64,000 nt of DNA. It comes from a virus. A program made the translations under genes and the position numbers. Below the pieces are notes generated by a model. It was not told the origin of the DNA, searched no databases, and worked only from the letters and a program-made list of their open reading frames with translations. The stretch is from positions 27,021-91,020 of the IMG/VR virus record IMGVR_UViG_3300042554_001774; one strand, given 5' to 3'. Positions 35,543 through 43,957 of this stretch are shown here, piece by piece. Each line of letters starts with the position of its first letter. Position 1 is the stretch's first letter.

Positions 35543-36375
35543 CACCACCATCCAGTCACGGCAAAGCCGCTGTCAAGTGCCTTCTGTCGAAACTCCTTCG
35601 ATGGTGCCTTGAGTCTTAACCCAATCACAACACCACGAGGATCTTCCCATCTGCGGTCAGTCTCATCTCCGTTGACTACCTGGAAACCATTCCATTCCTC
35701 TGGGAGAGTCCGATTGAACTTGTGAAGGTTCCTCGCCCCTGAAGTGTAACCATCGTCAAACACAACGGCAACATTCTTTCCTTCCTGGAGCAGCTCGATG
35801 CATGTTCCGTCACCGAATTTACCACCTCTAGAGAATGTAGTCCAGTAGTTCTTTCGGACTTGACCAACTCGCTGAGGGTGTTTGGTGTAGTCATAGAACT
35901 GAACATCTGGGTGTGCTTGCGGCACGCCGTATTTCTCCCACTTAATATCAGAAAACATGTTCGGCCTGTAGCAAAGCTTCTTGCCCTGCTTCTTAGCCTT
36001 CTCACTGAACTTCTCGATCTCCCTTGCTTGTTGGTCAAGGAACCATTCGCGAGCCTGGAACCACGCAACAGTCCTGGCTATTCTAGCGCCGTGAATCACG
36101 TCGCCTAAAAAGTGCTTTGCACCTCTTCCTGTCTGGTCGAGACATGTGTCTGGGCAGTGCAGCGCATTCGTGCATACGTTGCCAGTTCCAGAACTCTCCT
36201 CTGGAGCCAGCGACGTGCCACAGGACATATACTCTTCGTTGTTATTCTTGGCTGTCTTCATGTTGTTATCGCCGTTAGAGACTACGCTCTTAACTGGTCG
36301 CAGCACACCATTGACCTCCACCACTGGGCTGCCATTAACCCAATCAACAACACGATTCACCTTAGTATTAATCAC
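35542..36375 (-). CDS. Conserved phage protein with Cys-rich N-terminus
   Basis: 277 residues from GTG 36375 (GGAG seven bases upstream). A Cys cluster (MSCGTSLAPE..VCTNALHCPDTCLDQTGRG), then HGARIARTVAWFQAREWF, RPNMFSDIKWEKYG, VQFYDYTKHPQR and NYWTTFSRGG. This order of motifs is one I recall from a widespread phage family of unknown function. The Cys pattern could hold a metal or Fe-S centre. Confidence 0.65.
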   Translation of the reverse strand: MINTKVNRVVDWVNGSPVVEVNGVLRPVKSVVSNGDNNMKTAKNNNEEYMSCGTSLAPEESSGTGNVCTNALHCPDTCLDQTGRGAKHFLGDVIHGARIARTVAWFQAREWFLDQQAREIEKFSEKAKKQGKKLCYRPNMFSDIKWEKYGVPQAHPDVQFYDYTKHPQRVGQVRKNYWTTFSRGGKFGDGTCIELLQEGKNVAVVFDDGYTSGARNLHKFNRTLPEEWNGFQVVNGDETDRRWEDPRGVVIGLRLKAPSKEFRQKALDSGFAVTGWW

Positions 36376-36408
36376 TCAATAGCTCCTTATATTTTAGATA
36401 CAACAAAA

Positions 36409-36447
36409 AGAGAGGCCGGATAAAACTGCCGTTGCCGTACCTCTCAG
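36409..36447 (-). terminator. Rho-independent terminator
   Basis: Minus strand GAGAGG ... CCTCTC followed by TTTTTG, upstream of the Cys-rich gene and downstream of the gene at 36544. A second hairpin (TGCTACG/CGTAGCA) lies 20 bases further upstream on the transcript. Confidence 0.65.
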
Positions 36448-36543
36448 GGGAGAATGCTACGCAGATGAGTGCCACGTAGCAGGCTAGTTCTTAACTGGAC
36501 GGCAATCTGCCTGTTAAGCGCCAGCCCTCTTTGCCTTATACCC

Positions 36544-36753
36544 TTAGTCGTTGACTGGGTTAATTTCCATTTCGTAGTGCGACCTGGCTGTCTCGAGCAT
36601 CGACTCGAAATCAACGCCTCTATCGCTGCAGAAATGCATCATGTCGACTAAGAGGTCCAGGCAGTCAGATTGCATTGGACCTTCCGAGTTAGTGATGTCT
36701 GCATAAAACACGATGCATCGTTCAGCTAGCATTGATCTTTCTTGATTATCCAC
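36544..36753 (-). CDS. Hypothetical protein
   Basis: 69 residues from GTG 36753, nine bases after GGAGG, overlapping the previous gene. Helical, acidic, with methionine-rich middle. Unrecognised. Confidence 0.5.
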   Translation of the reverse strand: MDNQERSMLAERCIVFYADITNSEGPMQSDCLDLLVDMMHFCSDRGVDFESMLETARSHYEMEINPVND

Positions 36754-36982
36754 GAGCGCTGACCTCCAGTGATTGCTTACCGAGACTTGTAATGTCGAAA
36801 CCATTTTCTACTTCACCATCGACTGGCTCAACCAGCCCCTTTCGTTGTAGTGACTTGAGGATCAGGAATGTCTGGTGCCTGCTACCCCAGAACCATGGGC
36901 CTTGCCGCCATGCACCATTACGCTTCAACTGCAGCAGCACTGCACGTTGATTCTTCGTTGCTCTTGGAACCTTTACTTGCAT
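36746..36982 (-). CDS. Winged-helix-like small protein
   Basis: 78 residues from ATG 36982. NQRAVLLQLKRNGAW and QTFLILKSLQRKGLVEPV read like a winged helix-turn-helix, followed by a short wing and a C-terminal strand. Could bind DNA or act as a minor regulator. Confidence 0.5.
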   Translation of the reverse strand: MQVKVPRATKNQRAVLLQLKRNGAWRQGPWFWGSRHQTFLILKSLQRKGLVEPVDGEVENGFDITSLGKQSLEVSARG

Positions 36983-37415
36983 CCTCTGGACCTTTCTGAA
37001 AAATGAGGGGTGCCTTGCAGCACTTGCTGACATAAAGAATTAGTTTCCTGATCTTGCTGATGGACATTACCTTCTTGCCGCAGCAGGAGCATTCGTACTG
37101 ATACGCTATGCTCGGATGCACGCGAGCCTCGACGCTTCGATCTGGCCTGGCTCCGATCTCTCGGCACTTGGCTCGCCACCTTAACCCATGATCATCACCC
37201 GGTGTTAGGGCGTGTGCGACTTCATGCAGCACAGTATCCATCAAGTCGCCTTCGGGTTGGTATTTCGACACATGGATACACTTGCTGCTGCAGTCGCAAA
37301 GGCCAAGTGTCCTCTTGCTTCTGGTCACCTTGACGCTCCAGTCGCTAAGTCCATGAGCGTCCAGGACGCTTTGGACCTCTGCGACATTAACGTCGACACG
37401 CTTAAGTACTCGCAT
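36918..37415 (-). CDS. SprT-like zinc metalloprotease
   Basis: 165 residues from ATG 37415 (AAGGAG seven bases upstream). HEVAHALTPGDDHGLRWRAKCREIG contains the HExxH active site and third histidine of SprT/SPRTN proteins, followed by a zinc ribbon (CSCCGKK ... SKCCKAP). Family members cleave proteins crosslinked to DNA. Confidence 0.85.
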   Translation of the reverse strand: MRVLKRVDVNVAEVQSVLDAHGLSDWSVKVTRSKRTLGLCDCSSKCIHVSKYQPEGDLMDTVLHEVAHALTPGDDHGLRWRAKCREIGARPDRSVEARVHPSIAYQYECSCCGKKVMSISKIRKLILYVSKCCKAPLIFQKGPEDASKGSKSNEESTCSAAAVEA

Positions 37416-37746
37416 TGGCATTCTCCTTGTAAGCCCTAAGTAACTTGACAGCCTTCTCGGACATATTCAGTGCGTCATGGTGTGCCGTTAGCCCCCTGAC
37501 AGTCATCTCTTCCATTAGCCTCCATGTGAAGTACCCCATTGCCTCTTCTCGCTGGTCGCTGTAGAAGTAGTGACCGTTGATCCACTCTGCGCTTCCTAGT
37601 GTATACAGTGACACAACGTACCCTGCGCACCTGCCACTGCCGCTTCTCTGCTCGACAAGTATTAGGTGTACAAATTCGTCAGGCGCACCAAGCGCACTGT
37701 ACGGCGCAAAGGCCACTAGGTTGCCGGATGCCTTGTAGTTAATCAT
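37402..37746 (-). CDS. Hypothetical protein
   Basis: 114 residues. LVAFAPYSALGAPDEFVHLIL and a helical C-terminus (EMTVRGLTAHHDALNMSEKAV). Unrecognised; overlaps both neighbours. Confidence 0.5.
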   Translation of the reverse strand: MINYKASGNLVAFAPYSALGAPDEFVHLILVEQRSGSGRCAGYVVSLYTLGSAEWINGHYFYSDQREEAMGYFTWRLMEEMTVRGLTAHHDALNMSEKAVKLLRAYKENANAST

Positions 37747-38119
37747 TGTCGCTCTCCTGGATATGAACGTGTTGTGATTGCGCGGATATGTACTGTCCGT
37801 TGCAGCATATCACTGGGCCTCCATGATCCCACCCAACAAGCCGATGCATCGCCCTATTGTTGCCAGGCTCGCTGCCGTACTGAACCAGTACGTCAGTCCT
37901 TGGATTCACATCGCTTGGGCGAACTGCTCTCCACTTTTGTGGTCGATACCTCCGATAACTCCTCTCTTCCCCCCACTCAATAGGCTCAGTGAGTTCGCTG
38001 TCAGTTAGCGCGATTATGTTATTGCCGATGGCAATACGAGTAATGCTATCGCTCCATCGCCACATCTCATCGACCTTCATCACTGCAGACAGTCCCTCAA
38101 ACGCTTCCTTTGGTGTCAT
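37739..38119 (-). CDS. Hypothetical protein
   Basis: 126 residues; N-terminal helix, then RPQKWRAVRPSDVNPRTDVLV and a Trp/His-rich core. Looks like phage DUF551-type small proteins only in its tryptophan motif; not assigned. Confidence 0.5.
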   Translation of the reverse strand: MTPKEAFEGLSAVMKVDEMWRWSDSITRIAIGNNIIALTDSELTEPIEWGEERSYRRYRPQKWRAVRPSDVNPRTDVLVQYGSEPGNNRAMHRLVGWDHGGPVICCNGQYISAQSQHVHIQESDND

Positions 38120-38328
38120 TACTTAATCTCCCTTGTTAAGTTCTCACAAGCCCTGAGTGCCTCTCGTAAATTCCACCAGTCTTGATACCACCTGTATCCG
38201 TCTTCATCTACAGGATAGTCATCATCGTGATTGTCCTCATCCACATAGACAGCACCGACGTCCATGTGATTAGCCATAACCTCTCTCGCCTCTTCCATGA
38301 GTATCTGAAACTCAACTGGAATGTTCAT
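38119..38328 (-). CDS. Hypothetical protein
   Basis: 69 residues, strongly acidic middle (VDEDNHDDDYPVDEDGYRW). Start overlaps the previous stop (ATGA). Unrecognised; charge could mimic DNA. Confidence 0.5.
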   Translation of the reverse strand: MNIPVEFQILMEEAREVMANHMDVGAVYVDEDNHDDDYPVDEDGYRWYQDWWNLREALRACENLTREIK

Positions 38329-38609
38329 CTCCTGTCCCTTTCGTAAGATTCAAATGTATCGTACCCATAACACGCAATCATCTGATCCATCATGACACTC
38401 ATGTGCCCGGAACTTGCTGTGCCGCCGAACCCCTCGTCCTTTCTGTCGTTGTAGTTCTCAGCGAGCTTAGCCATCAGTTCCAGCGTGTCACTGAGTAAGT
38501 ACTCCGTGTCCTCCTCAAGGCACTCCAGCACCTTTATGATGCACTCGGTTATGAAGATCCCTTCGTAGCACTCTGGATCATTGCCGTTCTCTTGTAGGAA
38601 TAGTTTCAT
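38325..38609 (-). CDS. Hypothetical protein
   Basis: 94 residues, helical, acidic (IIKVLECLEEDTEYLLSD). Coupled to neighbours by overlaps. Unrecognised. Confidence 0.5.
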   Translation of the reverse strand: MKLFLQENGNDPECYEGIFITECIIKVLECLEEDTEYLLSDTLELMAKLAENYNDRKDEGFGGTASSGHMSVMMDQMIACYGYDTFESYERDRR

Positions 38610-39004
38610 ATTACCAACATCTCCTTGAATGTTTTAAGGATCTCTTTACCTAGACTAGTAGGCGTGTACTGCTTGCCGTCGAAACTCGCCAGACCTTTGC
38701 GAGCCAGCGAGTCCATGGCCCTCTTGGTTCCAGATGGAGTATCCCACACCCACCCGCAGCAGTCGTGCCACTTTCCACTATCGACCAATGACCTAAGGAC
38801 AGCCACTTGAATCGCTCCGACACTGACCCCATGCTTCCTCTTGATATGGTCCAGGTTTTTAGCTTGCTGCACGTCCACCAGAAGCCTATTAACGTACCCG
38901 ATCCAGTATCCCGCTGCGCTGTCACTAACACTGCGACTCTCGATAGTGCTCTGTATGAACTTCAGTAGCGAAGTGAGCTCCGCGATGTCTATTGAATACT
39001 TCAT
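38606..39004 (-). CDS. Hypothetical protein with winged-helix-like C-terminus
   Basis: 132 residues. C-terminal GTKRAMDSLARKGLASFDGKQY followed by TPTSLGKEILKTF has the helix-wing look of small DNA-binding proteins. Start overlaps previous stop (ATGA). Confidence 0.5.
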   Translation of the reverse strand: MKYSIDIAELTSLLKFIQSTIESRSVSDSAAGYWIGYVNRLLVDVQQAKNLDHIKRKHGVSVGAIQVAVLRSLVDSGKWHDCCGWVWDTPSGTKRAMDSLARKGLASFDGKQYTPTSLGKEILKTFKEMLVI

Positions 39005-39189
39005 GCTTTACTCACCTCCTTAACCGTCTCGACCCACTTATCGCTTCCCATTATTTCACCATCAAAGATAATATATTTCTTTAGTATCTCCTCTCCGATC
39101 CTTGCTGCATCCTGGCGAGACTCAGCCTCGACGATCCTTGTCTCAATGTAAATCTCCTTGCGAACAAACTTGATCTCATACTTCTTCAT
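39001..39189 (-). CDS. Hypothetical protein
   Basis: 62 residues, beta-alpha pattern (YEIKFVRKEIYIETRIVEAE then SRQDAARIGEEIL), common in small phage proteins. AGGAG upstream. Confidence 0.5.
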   Translation of the reverse strand: MKKYEIKFVRKEIYIETRIVEAESRQDAARIGEEILKKYIIFDGEIMGSDKWVETVKEVSKA

Positions 39190-39407
39190 CTGACTCTCCT
39201 TCTCTTCTTGCTTGACTTAACCTTGCACGGAAACTTCTCGTACACCCAATCCTCTAGTATCTCAAAGTCCTTCGTGGATATCCTTCGCGCCTCGTGCTCC
39301 TCATGCAGATTCCTGATTACGTACAGCAGCCGATCTCTCTTGTCCTGTATCATCTTCAGGTTGCCATCGCACTTAATGGCCTGCTTGAATCTTTGTATCG
39401 TGCCCAT
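39186..39407 (-). CDS. Hypothetical protein
   Basis: 73 residues from ATG 39407, overlapping the previous stop (TGATG). Basic helix with a KSSKKRRRVR end. Unrecognised. Confidence 0.5.
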   Translation of the reverse strand: MGTIQRFKQAIKCDGNLKMIQDKRDRLLYVIRNLHEEHEARRISTKDFEILEDWVYEKFPCKVKSSKKRRRVR

Positions 39408-39580
39408 CACTTGCTCCTTCTTGTTACTTGATATTCCCTGTCGAAGACGACCACCTCGTCCTCGTATACAGTGATCCTATTGTCTTCCTCGTCGATCACG
39501 ACCATGCAAGGAATCCCACGCATAATCGTCTCGACATTCAAGTACTCAACACCTTCTAAGTGAACTTGATTTGATTCCAT
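39407..39580 (-). CDS. Small acidic protein
   Basis: 57 residues from ATG 39580; its stop is part of the next gene's start. Beta-rich, acidic (VVIDEEDNRITVYEDEVVVF). Unrecognised. Coupled TAATG with the gene upstream. Confidence 0.6.
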   Translation of the reverse strand: MESNQVHLEGVEYLNVETIMRGIPCMVVIDEEDNRITVYEDEVVVFDREYQVTRRSK

Positions 39581-39864
39581 TACGGTACTCCAAGTTCTTC
39601 TGACAGATCGTGGTCGTAGTTTGTACTGCCGTCATCGTTAACTCCGTAGATAGATACCTCTGTTGGCCTTTTCGTGTCAGGCTCAATCTCAACACCCATG
39701 TCTTTCTCGAACCTAGAACCGTCCATGAGTTCGCAGTGGAATACACCCCATTTAATCCACCACTCCTTAATATCTTCAGTAGTCTTTCCCTCTGGCAATT
39801 CTACTGACGCACATGTGCTGCAGTAGTAAGTCGCATGTACTATAAACTCATTAATCGCCTTCAT
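39580..39864 (-). CDS. Hypothetical protein with CSTC motif
   Basis: 94 residues from ATG 39864 (AAGGAG seven bases upstream). YYCSTCASVELPEGKTTED and WGVFHCELMDG; a possible zinc site. Unrecognised. Confidence 0.5.
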   Translation of the reverse strand: MKAINEFIVHATYYCSTCASVELPEGKTTEDIKEWWIKWGVFHCELMDGSRFEKDMGVEIEPDTKRPTEVSIYGVNDDGSTNYDHDLSEELGVP

Positions 39865-39886
39865 TTGCATTCTCCTTTGTGTGAAA

Positions 39887-40357
39887 CTACCGTCGTGATA
39901 CACTGACCTTAAGTGACTCCATTATCCGATTGGCAATGTCGTCTGTGTCAATTCCGACACGCTCAGCGAGGTTGTCGTAGTCGATGTGTATGCTCTCGGC
40001 CAGTTCGGCATAGTCCAGGTCGATGTTGCTTGCGATATCCTCTTTATCCAACTCAAGACACTCAACCAACTCCCTGTAGTCGACTTCAAGGTATCTAGCT
40101 AGCTCGCTATATTCAAAACATAGGTTATCAGCCAGCTCTCTGTAATCGATATGCCTCGACCAGTTTATGTCCTCAGTGGCTCTCGTAACTGCATCATCTA
40201 TAGCTACCGAATCTAGACCCTTGCTGACTTCACGGCGCATGACTTCTTCAATATCGATTCTATTGATTCGAGATTGAATCTCTGATGCAATCAGTTGTTT
40301 GACGCACGCATCGATGCGATTCGTGATGAATGATTTAAATCGTGTGAACATGTTCAT
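39887..40357 (-). CDS. Protein with seven 11-residue repeats
   Basis: 156 residues. After a helical basic start, residues about 71-147 consist of seven consecutive 11-residue units of the form DYxELAxxLxL (for example DYRELADNLCF, EYSELARYLEV, DYRELVECLEL, DYAELAESIHI). This hendecad period predicts a long right-handed coiled coil. Could be an oligomerisation rod; no family recognised. Confidence 0.6.
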   Translation of the reverse strand: MNMFTRFKSFITNRIDACVKQLIASEIQSRINRIDIEEVMRREVSKGLDSVAIDDAVTRATEDINWSRHIDYRELADNLCFEYSELARYLEVDYRELVECLELDKEDIASNIDLDYAELAESIHIDYDNLAERVGIDTDDIANRIMESLKVSVSRR

Positions 40358-40602
40358 TTGTCTTCTCCTTTTGAAAATTGTTTACTATCCCGCAGGTACT
40401 TCAGAAGGGCGACCGCCTTCTTGTACTCAGCCTGAATCGCCAGATCCTCTAGTGCCGCATGCCCGTCAAGGGCCTTGCACAGGTCGGACATGGAGATCAG
40501 TACGTCTCGAATGCTTGTCACCATATCGATGGTAACGCCACCAATAGTGACGCCACCCTCTACAGTGAGCATCCCATCTATGACGGTGATCGTGTGCTTC
40601 AC
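40354..40602 (-). CDS. Hypothetical protein
   Basis: 82 residues; beta-hairpin start (GGVTIGGVTIDMVTSIRD) then a helix. Unrecognised; overlaps neighbours (ATGA type). Confidence 0.5.
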   Translation of the reverse strand: MKHTITVIDGMLTVEGGVTIGGVTIDMVTSIRDVLISMSDLCKALDGHAALEDLAIQAEYKKAVALLKYLRDSKQFSKGEDK

Positions 40603-40865
40603 TTCTCCTCCAGCGTGTACGTGACTGCTACGTCGTCCATGGTTTCGCTAATTACCGCACCCTCGGACCTCAGCACTGCGAGTACGCTCTCAAATGCCTT
40701 CTTGGTGCAGTCAGATATAGCATCAACTGGAACAATTCGAACTGGTCGGCCACTCATGAGATCCTCTACGTGTCTAGCGATGTCACCTGCAGGCCACCCG
40801 AACGTCATGAACATCGCCATCTCTTGCCTGACGATTTCACTTGACACCTCATTACTTAGCTTCAT
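40599..40865 (-). CDS. Hypothetical protein
   Basis: 88 residues from ATG 40865 (AGGAG upstream). Helical first half, GRPVRIVPVDAISDCTKKAF. Unrecognised. Preceded by one copy of the intercistronic hairpin. Confidence 0.5.
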   Translation of the reverse strand: MKLSNEVSSEIVRQEMAMFMTFGWPAGDIARHVEDLMSGRPVRIVPVDAISDCTKKAFESVLAVLRSEGAVISETMDDVAVTYTLEEK

Positions 40866-40893
40866 ATTGATTCTCCTGTCTCTTAAGAGACGG

Positions 40894-42453
40894 CTAAACA
40901 TTAAAGAACTTTCGCAATCTCTCGTGACCGTATTGACCTTTCGTCTTCTCAATTATCTGCTTGACCGTGTACTCCTTTCTCTCATGCCCTGCGGACTCGA
41001 CGAACATTTGGCAGCCCATCGAGCAGGCCCCGGTAACTGACCTGTACAACTGAACGCACTTCTCGAACGGCAGCTTGTCGGTTAGCTTCAGGCCCTTGAA
41101 CTCACTGGTGTCCCTCGGTGATAACTTGTAGGCCAGGGACTCACGCGCTTTCTCGATGGTCTCTCCGTGAGAATAGTTCTCCCCGTCTGTTACGAGATAC
41201 GAAACCTTGCCGTCGATCTGGCGTAGTTTGCGAATACCAAACTTCTCGCTTATGACTTCCGAGAAGACACCATCAACCTTGATGTACTTGCCGTTCTGCC
41301 AAGACAGGAGTCGAACATCGCTTCCTATATGGCGACTGTCGCCCTGCAGGTGTAGGTCTCCACCAACCGTAGGATTAAATCCTTCCGGCAGGCTGGTAAC
41401 ACTCCGCAGATATAGGTTTCCACCAACCGTAGGATTGAATCCTTCCGGCAGGCTGATAACCCTCGACAGGTATAGGTCTCCACCAACCGTAGGATTAAAT
41501 CCTTCCGGCAGGCTGGTAACACTCCGCAGGTCGAGGTATCCACCAACCGTAGGATTGAATCCTTCCGGCAGGCTGGTAACACTCCGCAGGTCGAGGTCTC
41601 CACCAACCGTAGGATTGAATCCTTCCGGCAGGCTGGTAACACTCGACAGGTGTAGGTCTCCACCAACCGTAGGATTAAATCCTTCCGGCAGGCTGGTAAC
41701 GCTGTGCAGGCAAAGGCTTCTACCAACCGTAGGATTGAATCCTTCCGGCAGGCTGGTAACACTCCGCAGATATAGGTTTCCACCAACCGTAGGATTGAAT
41801 CCTTCCGGCAGGCTGATAACCCTCGACAGGTATAGGTCTCCACCAACCGTAGGATTAAATCCTTCCGGCAGGCTGGTAACGCTGTGCAGGTAAAGGCTTC
41901 TACAAACCGTAGGATTAAATCCTTCCGGCAGGCTGGTAACACTCCGCAGGTCGAGGTATCCACCAACCGTAGGATTGAATCCTTCCGGCAGGCTGGTAAC
42001 ACTCCGCAGGTCGAGGTCTCCACCAACCGTAGGATTGAATCCTTCCGGCAGGCTGGTAACACTCGACAGGTATAGGTCTCCACCAACCGTAGGATTAAAT
42101 CCTTCCGGCAGGCTGGTAACACTCCGCAGGTCGAGGTCTCCACCAACCGTAGGATTGAATCCTTCCGGCAGGCTGGTAACGCTGTGCAGGTAAAGGCTTC
42201 TACCAACCGTAGGATTGAATCCTTCCGGCAGGCTGGTAACACTCCGCAGGTCGAGGTATCCACCAACCGCAGGACTGAATCCTTCCGGCAGGCTGGTAGC
42301 ACTCCGCAGGTCGAGGTCTCCACCAACCGTAGGATTGAATCCTTCCGGCAGGCTGATAACCCTCGACAGGTATAGGTCTCCACCAATGGGCTGCCTCCCG
42401 TCGAACTGCTCGTCAGTAATATTGAATTTCTTGCAAAACTCTTTTCGATTCAT
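40894..42453 (-). CDS. Leucine-rich-like repeat protein with 17-18 near-identical 20-residue repeats
   Basis: 519 residues. After MNRKEFCKKFNITDEQF come 17-18 copies of a 20-residue unit, LPEGFNPTVGGDLDL then RSVTS, predicting a beta-solenoid. The DNA is a perfect 60-bp tandem array (41343-42402) with variation mostly in the Leu-x-Leu part (DLYL, YLDL, SLYL, DLHL). The C-terminal 150 residues (LKLTDKLPFEKCVQLYRSVT, MFVESAGHERKEYTVKQI) form a separate domain. I recall similar repeats in other phage proteins of unknown role. Confidence 0.8.
   Translation of the reverse strand: MNRKEFCKKFNITDEQFDGRQPIGGDLYLSRVISLPEGFNPTVGGDLDLRSATSLPEGFSPAVGGYLDLRSVTSLPEGFNPTVGRSLYLHSVTSLPEGFNPTVGGDLDLRSVTSLPEGFNPTVGGDLYLSSVTSLPEGFNPTVGGDLDLRSVTSLPEGFNPTVGGYLDLRSVTSLPEGFNPTVCRSLYLHSVTSLPEGFNPTVGGDLYLSRVISLPEGFNPTVGGNLYLRSVTSLPEGFNPTVGRSLCLHSVTSLPEGFNPTVGGDLHLSSVTSLPEGFNPTVGGDLDLRSVTSLPEGFNPTVGGYLDLRSVTSLPEGFNPTVGGDLYLSRVISLPEGFNPTVGGNLYLRSVTSLPEGFNPTVGGDLHLQGDSRHIGSDVRLLSWQNGKYIKVDGVFSEVISEKFGIRKLRQIDGKVSYLVTDGENYSHGETIEKARESLAYKLSPRDTSEFKGLKLTDKLPFEKCVQLYRSVTGACSMGCQMFVESAGHERKEYTVKQIIEKTKGQYGHERLRKFFNV
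41343..42402 (-). repeat. 60-bp tandem repeat array
   Basis: About 17 copies, period exactly 60 bp, within the repeat-protein gene. Copies differ by few bases, so recent expansion or gene conversion is likely. A second minus-strand frame and plus-strand frames are also open through the array because 60 is divisible by 3; these are shadows. Confidence 0.9.
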
Positions 42454-42470
42454 ATTGATTCTCCTGCCTC

Positions 42471-42680
42471 TTAAGAGACGGCTAGTGTCCTAATTTCCTC
42501 GAACTCGCACTCGCTGACCCCATTGATCCTTAACCACTGCACATGCTCGTACTTCTTGTAGAGTTCATCTCGAATCTCGTCGGCACTTGCGTGGCTACTT
42601 AGGATCACTTGGTCGGCGATACGGTAAAACAAGCCGGACGCATTAACCTTGCGCCCTGTGAATTCGCATTGATAAATCAT
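42471..42680 (-). CDS. Hypothetical protein
   Basis: 69 residues; AAGGAG upstream of ATG 42680. Begins MIYQCEFTGRKVNASGLFY, no family recognised. First gene after promoter 42692-42722. Confidence 0.55.
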   Translation of the reverse strand: MIYQCEFTGRKVNASGLFYRIADQVILSSHASADEIRDELYKKYEHVQWLRINGVSECEFEEIRTLAVS

Positions 42681-42691
42681 GTGTTCTCCTT

Positions 42692-42722
42692 TTTATAATG
42701 CGACATGCCGTACATGGCAAGT
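42692..42722 (-). promoter_or_regulatory. Promoter with ACTTGCCATGTACG motif
   Basis: TTGCCA (42720-42715), 17 bases, TATAAA (42697-42692), then AAGGAG and ATG 42680. Third member of the motif family. Confidence 0.65.
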
Positions 42723-42727
42723 CTGGG

Positions 42728-43027
42728 TCACCAGTCATACTGTGGAAGTTCTTCGTGCAGCGGACCATCCGCATCGAGGACCAACCATTTGCAATCATTG
42801 TCCTTGGCTATACGAAGAAGCCTCGCAACATTCGTGACACCAAAATTCTCAAGAGCACTAATCGTCTCCTCGAAATCCGGTGGTGTGTATATTCGCCATC
42901 CATATTCATACGGGTAGCATATTATGTACTTATTAACCCTACTGCACTTATCTTGGAGCGCTGCGCTTTCAAGTACATTGATATGTGCAGTGCTGAAGAC
43001 AATCTCTTTGTTGATTTCGTAGTTCAT
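42728..43027 (-). CDS. Hypothetical protein
   Basis: 99 residues from ATG 43027, overlapping the previous stop (ATGA). Contains WRIYTPPDFEETISALENFG. Unrecognised. Confidence 0.5.
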   Translation of the reverse strand: MNYEINKEIVFSTAHINVLESAALQDKCSRVNKYIICYPYEYGWRIYTPPDFEETISALENFGVTNVARLLRIAKDNDCKWLVLDADGPLHEELPQYDW

Positions 43028-43680
43028 ATTCGCTTCCCTTCTTCTGTAAATTCGTATTCGTTGCAAACGATATTCTCAGCAACATTCTCGTCACCCATCA
43101 AGTAGTCGTACTCCCTCTCAAGGCTCTTGTACAACCAGTGCGCAAGGTCTCGGAAGAGATCAAGCAAGTCGTCTTCGACGGTTGGCTCAGTGATATCCTT
43201 GCCGTCCCGCCCTTCTATGTAGTCAACGCTCATCGTGTACGCATGAACGCCCCTGCCACCCTGACTCACTCGGGCTGCCAGTTGATACATGTATGGCTTC
43301 TGTATCAACTGTAGCCCTTCGCCTATCCGCAGCAACTCCTTGTCATTGCAGTACGCGAGGAGATTCTTCTTCCAGCCAGGCGAGTACTCATAATCACCGC
43401 ACCAGGATGCTCCATCACCCTGCGAGCAGAAGCCGCTAAAGTAAATCACTGGCTCGTACACAGGTATCTTAGCGCCGTCTTTTCCGAGACGGTAAGTGCA
43501 GCTTGTTCTTTCGCTCAGGGTGATACCGAGTATCTTCGTGATCGCAATGAAGTCATCGAAGATGCAATCCCACCACTCGTCGTATGGGTAATCCCCCCCT
43601 CGATACCAGTCGCGAGCATTGGCTTTTGCTGAATCGCTAAGCTCCTCGTAGGTGTAGACCTTCGTCTCAATCGTTCGCAT
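43024..43680 (-). CDS. Antitoxin-like phage protein (SGFCSQGDGASW motif)
   Basis: 218 residues from ATG 43680 (GGAGG upstream). YTYEELSDSAKANARDWYRG and VIYFSGFCSQGDGASWCGDY are marks of a phage family I recall as annotated 'antitoxin of toxin-antitoxin stability system'; actual function unknown. Confidence 0.65.
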   Translation of the reverse strand: MRTIETKVYTYEELSDSAKANARDWYRGGDYPYDEWWDCIFDDFIAITKILGITLSERTSCTYRLGKDGAKIPVYEPVIYFSGFCSQGDGASWCGDYEYSPGWKKNLLAYCNDKELLRIGEGLQLIQKPYMYQLAARVSQGGRGVHAYTMSVDYIEGRDGKDITEPTVEDDLLDLFRDLAHWLYKSLEREYDYLMGDENVAENIVCNEYEFTEEGKRI

Positions 43681-43948
43681 GGCTCTCCTCCGTTCTCTGT
43701 ATTGGCTCGACCTTAGTGACACGCAGTCCACCGCAGATTGTCTTGGCAGTCACCCGATGTGAAGGAGTCCTGCCTTTCGAAAACGGATTGGACTTCCACT
43801 GAACATTGATGCAATCTTCATCGTGCGATATCCGCACAGTCGTCCCAAAGCATGCGCCGGGGTACTTATTGCCACCGCTGACAATGCCGTTCTCTATGGC
43901 GCGAGCAATCCTTAGTAACTGCTCGGCACTCAACTTAATACCGTTCAT
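43667..43948 (-). CDS. Hypothetical protein
   Basis: 93 residues; AGGAGG upstream. SAEQLLRIARAIENGIVSGG then a beta-rich half. Unrecognised. Confidence 0.5.
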   Translation of the reverse strand: MNGIKLSAEQLLRIARAIENGIVSGGNKYPGACFGTTVRISHDEDCINVQWKSNPFSKGRTPSHRVTAKTICGGLRVTKVEPIQRTEESHAND

Positions 43949-43957
43949 TACATCCTC

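Noticed and set aside
41325-42386. A second long gene in another minus-strand frame of the repeat array
   Set aside because: It is open only because the repeat unit is 60 bp; it has no ribosome binding site and a cysteine-rich product unlike its neighbours.
41343-42402. CRISPR array
   Set aside because: The whole 60-bp unit repeats with no unique spacers and is coding.
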